In this document: positions 1 through 8,712 of the stretch, piece after piece | Layout of the letters: the number at the start of each line of letters is the position of its first letter | Position numbering within the stretch: the stretch's first letter is position 1 | DNA from: Branchinecta lynchi | Taxonomy: Eukaryota; Arthropoda; Branchiopoda; Anostraca; Branchinectidae | Assembly: GCA_023053575.1 (NCBI GenBank) | Contig: JAKZAP010000010.1 | Span: 15,337,225-15,401,224, forward strand | DNA length: 64,000 nt | Direction: 5' to 3' | Notes under the pieces: generated by a model | The model's database searches: none | The model's input: only the letters and a program-made list of their open reading frames with translations | What the model was told of the DNA's origin: nothing | Translations under genes and position numbers: made by a program

Positions 1-199
1 TACTGCAGTTAATGTAGGCGAAGCCGACCAAAGGTTGCTGCAATATGCCATTTTACCCTGACAACGTAGCCTAATAGGTGTAGTTACATTTATTTTCGTC
101 ATGAACTTTACAACAAATAGAATCACAGCAAAGACTACAAACGACTGTACTTTCTTTCCACACTTACACAAGAACTGCAAGCTCGCACATCATGTACAC

Positions 200-790
200 A
201 TTACAGGACCGATTCTGACAAGCAAAAGTATCCGGCGAATTTTCTCTTGCCCTCTATTAGATTCAATTGAAGCAGATCGTTCCATTCGGAAGGTAATCAG
301 CCCACAATACTCCGGTTTCTCCCCCTTTCGTATCGGATCCAGAGAAAAAGATCTCCACTGATTCAGTTTAAGTCAGCCAAGCTGTCGTCATCTAGAAAAT
401 GTCCCGAATCTTCCAGTGCTTCTTTGCATCCGGCAGAGTCAAGTTGGATCGGATGGAATCTGAAAATGGAACTTCTAGGTCCGACAATATTTGGGGCAGA
501 TAGAGCTTATGACCGTTCCAACCAACGAATTTCATCCTGATCGATCCACGCAAGGACACCAGAAGATTTCCAGGACCCATCTCTAGCTCCCCCACAGGGA
601 TCGGATCCAGTTAGGATTGCTCGTCAAGTTATATCAAGCTCCCTCAACCCTTCGTGTCGCAAAATATCAGCCACCCCCCGAATTGCGGCCGGATCCGGTC
701 GCGGATCTATAAACGGTACGTCTACGATCCACTCTACCCTTAACTTGCCACAAGATGTTCGAGACTTCCCTTTAACTCCCACCTGAGCTG
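200..790 (-). repeat. dispersed repeat family T, part left of the LINE
   Basis: No gene is visible. Short phrases rich in GGATCC/GGATCGGATCC, and C-rich stretches such as CTCCCCCAC, resemble the reverse strand of a repeat seen more clearly at 33.1-34.2 kb and 40.3-41.5 kb. The same repeat appears to resume just beyond the LINE at 5,270 and ends there in a GGTCGGTCGG-type head. I infer one older family T copy split by the LINE. The first 200 bases hold nothing recognisable. Confidence 0.35.
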
Positions 791-867
791 CCGCAGGCTA
801 CCCGATAAGGACACCGTATATCCGTGCCATGTAATCTTGCTAACTACGAAGTTGAATTCGGATTTGA

Positions 868-2169
868 TCAGTCGTTCGACAGTTATGGAAACTTATATTC
901 TATTATATTCTACTTATATTCCAAATTTATACTGATGCTTACAGTCAGTGCGATGCTCACACCTGTAAAAACTGCTACGAACTATCTGCGTTTCAAGAAA
1001 AACTACAAGCGCAAGTCCTTTCACTCCAGACAACCATTCTTCAGCTTCGTGCTACTCTCCAGGTGAAAGATAGTGAATCACAGGTACTGACAACCAGCCT
1101 ACATAGCCACACGACAGAACCGGTATCTACCGAGGCGAACAGTCACGTTTCTTCAAACTCGCCTGTTGGCCCTTTAACCAGTGTCAATCCCCCTATTTGT
1201 TTTGAAATGGCAAGTGATGCCAAAAGCACTTCTGCTCATGACATCACCGAAGTTTTAAATACCCCAGTGTTATCTGTATCTGCTTGTGATCGATTCGTCA
1301 ATGCGGATTCGAATACTAAAGTTAGTGACGTAGCAAAAGCAATTACGGGAGACGCGGTTCAAATCGCCTGCTGCTTTTTCTGTGATGGCCTACAAGCGAA
1401 AGCTGAACTATCAGTGCAAGACGAGAATAGTGATCCAGTTCAGAAGAAAAAAACTTGCCGATTTTTCCGGAAAGGCCTGTGTAAGAAGGGCGAAAAGTGT
1501 AATTTTGCACACGAAATCAGAGCCAATGAGCTGAAAAGTAAAACCTGGTCCAATGCTACCCCAGGTACCCCTTGTTCTTTCCATATTGCCGGCAAATGTA
1601 GAAAAGGCAACCTTTGTAAGTTCGACCATTTGTGCATGGATTTTATAAGTGGTAACCGTTGTAATAGGCCTAGCTGTAAATTGACTCACCGAAAGATATG
1701 TCCGAATTTCGGAAGCGGTAGGTGCTTTAAGCAGTACTGTCAAGATGCCCATGTGCATCTGCCATCGAAGTACATTAGTGCTAATTTTGCTAGTAATAGT
1801 CGACCACAACTAGCGGCAACAGCTGGTCAGAATTGGTCTTTTTTAGGAAACGGCCCAGTGCCGCCTCCTCGGCGTTGGGTGGGAGTTCAGTCGCGACTAG
1901 GATTTTCCCATGCGAAACCCTCTCTTTACTCCCTGCGCAACAAGTGGCCGAAGGAGAGAAGCCACAACTTGATCTGCCCTGCGGGTCCTTTAGCGACACC
2001 TGTGATACCGAGGTTGCCAGACCTGCGTTACCCTCCCCCCCAAAATCCTCTCACTCTACCCCCTCCAACCCCCCTCTTCCCCCCTCCACAGCAACCATAC
2101 TTTCGGCCACATGTTCAACCCGCAACAGGTTCGACCCGCTCGCTTTACCGGACCGATGTGAGGATTTAA
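868..2169 (+). CDS. LINE ORF1 protein with coiled coil and four CCCH zinc fingers
   Basis: This is the presumed RNA-binding ORF1 product of the LINE. The frame is open from 868 to the stop at 2169, but its first in-frame ATG is at 1207, so the start is unresolved; a frameshift near 830-900 could hide it. From about 945 the frame reads a cysteine cluster (CDAHTCKNC) and then a leucine-rich heptad segment, a likely coiled coil. A Ser/Thr-rich region follows. At about 1,456-1,770 come four fingers: C-x7-C-x5-C-x3-H twice, then C-x8-C-x4-C-x3-H and C-x7-C-x4-C-x3-H. The C-terminus is proline-rich and overlaps ORF2. Most LINE ORF1 proteins carry CCHC knuckles or RRMs, so multiple CCCH fingers are unusual. 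Nucleic-acid binding is inferred from the fingers. Confidence 0.7.
   Translation, partial: SVVRQLWKLIFYYILLIFQIYTDAYSQCDAHTCKNCYELSAFQEKLQAQVLSLQTTILQLRATLQVKDSESQVLTTSLHSHTTEPVSTEANSHVSSNSPVGPLTSVNPPICFEMASDAKSTSAHDITEVLNTPVLSVSACDRFVNADSNTKVSDVAKAITGDAVQIACCFFCDGLQAKAELSVQDENSDPVQKKKTCRFFRKGLCKKGEKCNFAHEIRANELKSKTWSNATPGTPCSFHIAGKCRKGNLCKFDHLCMDFISGNRCNRPSCKLTHRKICPNFGSGRCFKQYCQDAHVHLPSKYISANFASNSRPQLAATAGQNWSFLGNGPVPPPRRWVGVQSRLGFSHAKPSLYSLRNKWPKERSHNLICPAGPLATPVIPRLPDLRYPPPQNPLTLPPPTPLFPPPQQPYFRPHVQPATGSTRSLYRTDVRI
1839..1880 (+). promoter_or_regulatory. candidate -1 programmed ribosomal frameshift signal
   Basis: TTTTTTA at 1839-1845 lies in the ORF1 frame as T TTT TTA, the canonical X XXY YYZ slippery heptamer. 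A 7-nt spacer (1846-1852) follows. Then 1853-1863 can pair with 1870-1880 over 11 consecutive pairs, three of them G-U, around a 6-nt loop. ORF2 is in the -1 frame relative to ORF1 and has been open since 1800, so slippage here would join ORF1 to ORF2 in one polypeptide. The sequence geometry is seen directly; function is inferred. Confidence 0.65.
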
Positions 2170-4907
2170 ATGAGGAAACCGACAATCCCTCAGCTCCTCA
2201 AAGATGTTCAACAGTTGCCACGCTCAGAAGTAAGTCTCATACGCGAAACAAGGAGTACGTTTCTAGTCAGTATTGTTTCCCAAAATTTCTTTATAGTAAC
2301 GCCGAAAGTCTTAACCCGGAAAAAACAATAGAATTAGAAAGTTTAGCGAGTATTTTAAAGGCTTCAGTACTAGTGGTCACTGAAATCCACCAGCAAAACC
2401 CCGAGTTGTTAAACATCGCAGGTTTTAATGCTTTCATGAAGTTCCGACCAAACGACCATATCCTTGGGAAGAAAGGCGGCGGAATCGGTTTATATGTACA
2501 TGAAAAAATCAACTCCCGCATCGTGGATGTCCCTTGCCTTCAAGATCATGATGAGATAATGTGGATGTATTTGAAACCGAAACGGCTCCCGCGCCAATTC
2601 AACGGAGTCGCTGTATGTGCATTTTATTATTCACCAGGTCAGAATGTACAAGCACGTTCTGATTTTCTAGAGAAACTCCAACTGAGTGCTGACTACGTTT
2701 CTGGGAAATTTTCAGGGTGTGGAATTTTCATGATTGGTGACGGCAACGAGTTACGCCTTGATCATATTAATAGAGGCCTAGGTCTTAAACAGTTGGTGAA
2801 GTGCCCTACAACGAGGGGTGGCACTTCTCTAGATGTGATTTCGACTAACATGTTTGATTTTTATGATGATCCGATCCCAGGTTCTCCACTTGGCGGTAGC
2901 TACCATTTTACACTAGAATTAAACCCGCGCAATAGAGTCACTATTGAGTACACAACGACAGAAACTACAAGTCGACCAATGACCGATGAGGGTATCCTAA
3001 AATTTGGCGAATGGATTTGTGAAGAAAAGTGGGAATCAGTTTCATCTGCAAAGGATACCAATAGTAAAGCTAGTTTTCTACAGGAAATCCTACTAGCAAA
3101 GTACCATGAGTGCTTTCCCGAGAAGAAGGTGAAGCGACATGCCTCTGACCGGCCTTATATTGTGAAGGCAGTAAAAGACCTTATTAAGGAAAAACTGCGT
3201 TTATTTAAAGCTGGTAAGACTGACCAAGCAAAACGACTGAAAAATAAGATTCGCAAAATGACGAGGAATGCCGCAAAAAACCACTACGCAAATCAGACTG
3301 AAAAACTATTAAAGTCTGACCCTAGAAAATGGTATAGTGGAGTGAAGAAAATGATGGGGAAGGTTCAGAAGGGACTTGATTTTAACCTTGATGAAAGTGA
3401 ACAGGAAACGGCAAATAAATTAAATGCTCACCTTGCTGCTATAGTTCAAACTCTCCCTCCCCTCCCCCACGAAGAAATTCCCCAAATCCCACCTGATTTT
3501 GATTTCCCTAAAATTAGCCAAGATGAAGTAACTAAAAAATTAAGGAGGCTTAAAAGAACGAGTGTAACACCCGTAGATATTCCCGTTGAGTTGATTAAAG
3601 CTTTCCCTGAGAAAATTAGTAGTCCCCTTTCACATATTTTTAATAAAATAACAGAATCAGGTGAGTACCCGTCAGTTTGGAAAAATGGTTATGTGACACC
3701 TATTCCGAAAAAAGATTCCCCTAATGATTTTACTGGTGTGCGCCCAATTACTATGACCCCTATTTTTAGTAAAGTTTACGAACAGTTCCTTTCATCATGG
3801 TTAAAAGAAACAATTTTGAGACTTGTTGACCCGAAGCAGTTTGGTAACCTGCCAAAAACATCAACAGCACATTACTTAGTTAGCTTGCTAGATAGAATAC
3901 TTAAGAATTTGGATAATCCAAATATATGGATTAATTTAATAGCCATAGACCTAAAAAAAGCGTTTGATTTAATTAACCACAGCAAGCTCATTGCCAAACT
4001 CCTAAATAAATTTAAAATTGAGCCGTTTCTGGTACGAATTGTTGCACAGTTTCTGTCAAACCGAACACAACAAACTAAGTACAAAACGATATTTTCAGAT
4101 ATTTTACCTATTTTTTGCGGTGTACCCCAGGGTACTCTGTTGGGACCGCTTCTTTTTTTGGTTATGGTCAATGAGCTCGCACTTTCTTTCGCAGACAGGT
4201 GGAAATTCGTGGATGACCTGTCGCTGCTTGAAGTGTGCAGAAGAAATATTAAAAGCAGTGCTAAGGTTATCATCGATGATATCTGTGATGAGGCAGCTAT
4301 GGATGACATGGTCGTCAACATGGATAAATCGTTGGTGCTAACTATATCATTTTTAAAAAGCATGCCGGACTTTTACCCTCCCCTCCCCACTGCCCAGTGT
4401 GTGAAACACATAAAGTTAATGGGAATCCATATTACCCATGACTTAAAATGGATCAAACAAGTGGACAGCATGCTAAAAAAGGGAAATATGGCAATCCGAT
4501 CCCTAAAATTATTATCCCGTTACGGTGTCCCTACCGAGCACCTTTTAAAAATTTTCTTGTCTTTTATCCGCCCCACTTTAGAATATTGCTGTCAGGTATG
4601 GCACTTCGGTTTGACACGGGATCAGTCGAATTCGTTGGAGAGATTGCAATTCCGAGCCCTCCTTGTTACTTCCAAATCGCCAAAGGTGCCATACATTGAG
4701 CTTCTTCGGAGTTTCAAGCTGGAATCTTTGGCCCAACGTCGGGAAAAAATGTGCCTCAAATTTGGAGTTAAGACGCTTGAGAATCCTCGTCTGCGAGACA
4801 TTTTCCCGCCTGAGTTTGAACCTGTTAGGCCTAGACCTGCGCGAATGGTTTCGCAGCCGATCCCTAAGTTACATCCCCTTGCTGCATCTCATGACCGATA
4901 CAGATAA
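1845..4907 (+). CDS. LINE ORF2: APE endonuclease and reverse transcriptase
   Basis: This is the catalytic protein for target-primed reverse transcription. The frame is open from 1800; the first codon after the proposed frameshift is at 1845, and no ATG serves as an obvious start. After a low-complexity linker, the endonuclease domain runs from about 2,275 to 2,940: SNAESL, VTEIH, GGGIGLYV, FYYSP, IGDGN and LDVISTN. The usual SDH motif is replaced by GSYH. The RT domain (about 3,540-4,300) has GVRPIT, FGNLPKTSTAH, IDLKKAFD, CGVPQGTLLGP and the catalytic FVDD. The C-terminal region has the YCCQVWH...Q...LERLQ-type connector and ESLAQRRE motif of CR1/L2-like LINEs. A relic of a related connector lies at 63.35 kb. 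Length from 1845 is about 1,020 residues, normal for the family. Intact RT but an altered endonuclease motif leaves its activity uncertain. Confidence 0.9.
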   Translation, partial: RKRPSAASSALGGSSVATRIFPCETLSLLPAQQVAEGEKPQLDLPCGSFSDTCDTEVARPALPSPPKSSHSTPSNPPLPPSTATILSATCSTRNRFDPLALPDRCEDLNEETDNPSAPQRCSTVATLRSKSHTRNKEYVSSQYCFPKFLYSNAESLNPEKTIELESLASILKASVLVVTEIHQQNPELLNIAGFNAFMKFRPNDHILGKKGGGIGLYVHEKINSRIVDVPCLQDHDEIMWMYLKPKRLPRQFNGVAVCAFYYSPGQNVQARSDFLEKLQLSADYVSGKFSGCGIFMIGDGNELRLDHINRGLGLKQLVKCPTTRGGTSLDVISTNMFDFYDDPIPGSPLGGSYHFTLELNPRNRVTIEYTTTETTSRPMTDEGILKFGEWICEEKWESVSSAKDTNSKASFLQEILLAKYHECFPEKKVKRHASDRPYIVKAVKDLIKEKLRLFKAGKTDQAKRLKNKIRKMTRNAAKNHYANQTEKLLKSDPRKWYSGVKKMMGKVQKGLDFNLDESEQETANKLNAHLAAIVQTLPPLPHEEIPQIPPDFDFPKISQDEVTKKLRRLKRTSVTPVDIPVELIKAFPEKISSPLSHIFNKITESGEYPSVWKNGYVTPIPKKDSPNDFTGVRPITMTPIFSKVYEQFLSSWLKETILRLVDPKQFGNLPKTSTAHYLVSLLDRILKNLDNPNIWINLIAIDLKKAFDLINHSKLIAKLLNKFKIEPFLVRIVAQFLSNRTQQTKYKTIFSDILPIFCGVPQGTLLGPLLFLVMVNELALSFADRWKFVDDLSLLEVCRRNIKSSAKVIIDDICDEAAMDDMVVNMDKSLVLTISFLKSMPDFYPPLPTAQCVKHIKLMGIHITHDLKWIKQVDSMLKKGNMAIRSLKLLSRYGVPTEHLLKIFLSFIRPTLEYCCQVWHFGLTRDQSNSLERLQFRALLVTSKSPKVPYIELLRSFKLESLAQRREKMCLKFGVKTLENPRLRDIFPPEFEPVRPRPARMVSQPIPKLHPLAASHDRYR

Positions 4908-5269
4908 AGCTTCGTACCGTCATTCGTCGAAATGTATAACTCATCGTGATTCTCGTATAATTCATCGTAATTCGTGCTTATTTTATAAGTGTTTGAATCC
5001 TAGTTCTTACATACGTTTAACGTGACGTCATTCGTCGAAATGCATAATTCGTTGTAACTCTTGTTTATGTTATAGTGATTTGAATTTCAGTTCTAATATA
5101 AGTGTAATTGTAAATGATCACTTACAGTGATTCGAATTGTATATAAGTTTATTATTTATGACAAAATTATGACAAAGGTGTTGATGTTATTATGTTTATG
5201 ACGAAAAATCCAATGTCCGGCTTGCCCGTGAAGGAATTTTAAAAATAAATTGAAATTGAAATTGAAATG
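4908..5269 (+). repeat. LINE 3' UTR with internal duplication and ATTGAA tail
   Basis: After the ORF2 stop, the phrase CGTCATTCGTCGAAATG occurs twice, 118 bp apart (about 4,918 and 5,036), so the UTR contains two diverged tandem units. The element ends in about three ATTGAA repeats, the type of 3' microsatellite recognised by CR1/L2 reverse transcriptases. Confidence 0.65.
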
Positions 5270-5700
5270 CCAAAACATTCCCTGACCCTCCCTCGAAAAT
5301 AACTGGATCCGGTCAGGATATTTGAACTGTAGAACTACGTTTTAATAACGTCATGCCGTCAAAATTTCGCCCCGATCCTCTCTATTCTAAGCATACCACT
5401 GATTCCTCGGACCTCCTTCCAACTCCCACAACAGTTGGTGGGTCCGGCTCAAACAGAACATCTAAGACAACAACTATTGCCAACTTTCAGTTTACATCCG
5501 GATCGGATGACTCTTTCGAGAGTTACACATGATTACGGTGGCCTTTCGTCCCTCCTCCATGTTTATTTGACTCTAAGAAGTGACAATTTCCAAGAGAACC
5601 TAGTCAGGTCTATTAGGCCTCTTCATCTTTCTCGCCCATTTGGAAGTACCGTAAACCGTGAACAGTGGACCGACCGACCGACAAAAAGATCGACCAGTTT
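5270..5700 (-). repeat. dispersed repeat family T, part right of the LINE, including its head
   Basis: Read on the minus strand, the end near 5,660-5,690 has the GGTCGGTCGGTCC string and a GGTACTTCCA...GATGAA phrase also found in the head at 33.2 kb. GGATCCGGTC phrases fill the rest. This and the left part at 200-790 look like one repeat copy split by the LINE. Confidence 0.4.
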
Positions 5701-5728
5701 ATAGTCCACTTGTAGCACGAAATGATGA

Positions 5729-6793
5729 TTAGCTACTTCGAAGCTGGTACAAGACGACAGCGTAAGTGCACAACGTTATGATTATTTGTGTCACAGACTT
5801 TCTTGATAATACTAAGACTCCATAGAACTGAAACTTGACTTGAAATTGCTGGATCAGGCTTGCCTCTCCTTTATTAACAGCATAACCTGTAGCAAGAGCT
5901 ATTGATGCGATTTTCTTCTGTATTTTCTTGAGTTTATCCACAAGTTCATCAGCTGAAGCGGCAGCTGCCATCACTCTAGTGAGATGCTCTCTTACAAAGA
6001 TAATAGAACAAATGGGTACATCGTCAACAGACTTTGATCCTAGTATAAAGTCATCCAGAGTAATCACTATCGTTGTCATTGTTATTACAATGATTAATGG
6101 TATTATCAACATAAACCCGAGTGCGAAACAATCAGTTAATTTTTCAATCGTCACTTGGTGTTTTAAGAAAAGTGTTGTCAGTTCCTTTTGTTTTGCCGCC
6201 GGTGGGATAGCAAGTGCTGCGGAAGAAGCTTTACAGAAGAAAAAGAACATCCAAACCAACACTTGCTGCAAAAATTATGGAAGCAGAAATATTACTTGTA
6301 GAAGTATTTCCATATCCTTATATCGAGTATCGACTATGAACATCCACGCTCCAAATGCAGTGTGACAACCAGCGTAAAGGACGACGAGTAAAGACACCCA
6401 ATATATCTTTTTTGTTTGACAGTAAGGAAGACTGTCAATCAACTTTTCCAAGTGGGCAAACATTTTCAAAAGTCCAAAAGGAAGGATGGCCAGAGTAGGT
6501 CCAATCATGATGACAGCAGTAGCTACCCAGTCAAAAGTCGAAGCAATATCGTAAAATGAATCCCCGATAGCTTTGGATACACATAATACAGTCACATAGA
6601 GACAAACGGCAGAAACAGTAACAAGTTGGAGCAAGCCAAAGATTCGGTAAGCCAGTTTGTTCTTTTTGTCGAAGGTACCTGGGTAACTAAACTTGTAGAG
6701 TGTTCGAAGCGGAGTGAGCGGCTGCTGCTTTCCAGTCTTTTTGGTGTTCACTGTTACTGGGTGTGTACAGACAAACAAGTGTTTGCCCTCCAT
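5729..6793 (-). CDS. insect-type gustatory-receptor-like seven-helix protein
   Basis: Two same-frame segments (6793-6275 and 6274-5729) together encode about 350 residues, the normal length of an arthropod gustatory receptor. ATG at 6793 is preceded in frame by TAA three codons upstream. Hydrophobic helices fall near residues 50-71, 85-112 and 131-154 and, in the second half, at VLVWMFFFF, a long helix around ALGFMLIIPLIIVITM, and the C-terminal one. The C-terminus reads FQFYGVLVLSRKSVTQIIIT and then a TYAVVLYQ tail, matching the TY-x5-Q signature of insect-type receptors (ligand-gated cation channels of the sensory membrane). One in-frame TAA at 6275-6277 separates the halves. It is either a nonsense mutation (recent pseudogene) or lies in a very short intron. 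This is the only probable host gene in the window. Confidence 0.75.
6266..6295 (-). other. possible 30-bp intron, or nonsense mutation, in the receptor gene
   Basis: On the minus strand this 30-nt stretch begins GTAATA and ends in a T-rich tract plus TTTTTGCAG. It contains the only in-frame stop. Its length is a multiple of three, so excision keeps the frame and joins ...LLQ to QVLVW. A 30-bp intron would be exceptionally short for an animal, so a simple nonsense mutation remains at least as likely. Confidence 0.4.
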
Positions 6794-7059
6794 GGAACTC
6801 TCTTAACCACTCTTGTTAGATTTCTCTCAGAAACTGCCTTGATGTCGCATCTCGTTGGTCGCATTCTCGTCAATAACGTGTGATAACTCCTTTGGAAAAT
6901 AAGAACGCCTGTTTGTTTGCCCATTAAGCGGAAAGCCGAGTGATTAATCCTGCACTTCCAAATCGAACCTTATCTTATAATGGGGGTTTCGTCCCGACGC
7001 AAGATCAAGGGAGACACACACAAAGATGTATACAAAGCTAGACAAAATAGCTATACAAA

Positions 7060-7530
7060 GATGTATAGCTTTAAGCTTTTTTGGAGATTTCCAACTTTTG
7101 CCAAGTCGTCTTTTCTACTAAGTACTTATCTCTTTTTCTTTGATAAAAATTAAATGTTTGACAGATAGTTGTCAACTACAGCGAGTTCCTTTTTTGCAAG
7201 GCGCGAATATTAAAGACGAAATTCGGCGTTTGCCTTTTTGAAAAAAGTGGGATATGGTCGAACAGTTCCAAGGACCGTTTAGGAAAACACAAAAAAAGCA
7301 AAAAGCCTCAACAAAGACGCACCAGCAACTGGAATCAACCGCTAGCTGATTCCTTCGGATTCAGTTTTAAGTCTCCTCTATTAGTAATTACCTTTAAATA
7401 CTCATTGACTCTAACCTGCATGACTTGGAATTAGATGTAATAAATGACTCAAAAATGGATTGAATAAAACTGGTCAGTTAGAATTATGTTCATAGCGATA
7501 TTTTGATCCTTCATGGCAAGCGTTTAAAGC
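7060..7530 (-). repeat. dispersed repeat R, inverted copy
   Basis: The phrases at 7,060-7,150 and 7,320-7,530 are the reverse complement of the block at 19,920-20,230. Shared phrases include a GCTTGCC...AAGGATCAAAATATCG core, a GACTTGGAATTAGATGTAATAAATGACTC-type stretch and TCTCCAAAAAAGCT. The middle (7,150-7,320) is not shared. No coding potential is visible. From 6,800 to 7,060 I see nothing. Confidence 0.6.
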
Positions 7531-7835
7531 TTTTCAAACCGAAGAGGATCCTTACTAGAGAGGTCTGAAATATCACCGTGGAATATGTAAATTTAAGTTA
7601 TTTCTTATTCGATTAAACTTTGTCTAACAAATAAGTTGGAGAAGATCTTAAATTATTTCGAATAGGACATCCCCAAGAAAGGGAAGTGTAATTTTAGTTT
7701 CGCAATGTGGATTTTCTTGTCAACTTACTTCGAGTTCTTGTCTAGTCTTTTGTATTAGGTTACTTTGATTCTCTGTAGTTTCGATGTCAAAAGTATTGGG
7801 CATATTCACTGCATATGGGAAACCATATAAACATA

Positions 7836-8085
7836 CAGTAGTTGTCTTTTGACGTTCTTATCATCCAATGACCGGCAAATAAGAAACGATTCCGCTCATA
7901 GCTAGAAACATAAGCACATCTACCAGTTGTCTTCTGACGTTCTTGTAATCCATTGAATATACGTAACGATTCCGCACATGCCTAGGAACATAGGCACATA
8001 TACCAGTTGTCTTCTGACCTCCATGTAATCCGGAGACCGTAACATACGCAACCATTCAGTTCACACCTTGGAACATGCCCATTAG
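7836..8085 (+). repeat. three-copy tandem repeat of about 80 bp
   Basis: GTTGTCTTCTGACGTTCTTG-like phrases start at 7841, 7926 and 8006. Each is followed by a diverged copy of the same 80-85 bp, including a TAGGAACATAGGCACAT-type phrase. From 7,530 to 7,836 and from 8,090 to 8,710 I see nothing recognisable. Confidence 0.65.
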
Positions 8086-8712
8086 CTAAGATCCGTTTTA
8101 GTTTCACCGGTGGAAGATAAAACACATTCAGGCTTCTCTAAGGACGTATAGACAAGCACTCAGGAAATCTGGGGAACCTCAGAAACAATATGAGTCTGGG
8201 CTTTTTGGTATGGTTTATCTATAGTTCTCTGTATTTTTTTCACTCGGGTTAATTTAAGCGAAGGCTAGGTCCTCTTACATTGAAAATTTGGTTCCAGTTT
8301 GGATCTAAACAGTTTTCAGTAGAAGAGCTGGCTCGGGGAGACTTGCCATTCCACTCTTTGCAAGTTGCAGGAGGAGGATTTGGCCACTTCCTCTTAGAGG
8401 CCAAGCGCTTTCGCATTTGAGAGTAACATTAGTTCGCGGTTTAGGGTCGGGATCCTAATATCTCCAAAACCCGTCTTCATCGTAGAAGTTTTCAAATATG
8501 TAGTTAATGCGTTTAGGCTTAATGCAGAAGGATTAGCTTAGCTTAGACTATCTAACAGCTTCTGCAACAACTGTATCATAACACTTAATTTTGTGTGGCT
8601 ATCCATGCATGTATTCAGTCTTGTCTGACTTTTTGGTTGAATGAACAAAAGTTGCCATTACTTTACCTAAACCAAAGGTTCCTTATTCCGAAATACCCAA
8701 AACAATTGATTT

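Larger units (their letters stand above)
790..5269 (+). mobile_element. two-ORF non-LTR retrotransposon (CR1/L2-like), nearly complete
   Basis: The element carries ORF1 (zinc fingers), an overlapping ORF2 (endonuclease then reverse transcriptase), a 3' UTR of about 360 bp and a short-period ATTGAA tail at 5,249-5,269. Microsatellite tails instead of poly(A) are usual for CR1/L2-type LINEs, and the FVDD catalytic box and GVPQG motif fit that group. The 5' end is uncertain (about 790) and I found no clear target-site duplication. ORF2 reads open over its full length, so the insertion is fairly young, but ORF1 has no ATG in its upstream part, which suggests damage or an unusual start there. Confidence 0.85.

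Noticed and set aside
1411..1809. Antisense frame under LINE ORF1
   Set aside because: It is a shadow of the zinc-finger ORF on the plus strand; no independent motif.
6626..6883. Plus-strand frame opposite the receptor gene
   Set aside because: Antisense shadow of the receptor coding sequence; no domain.
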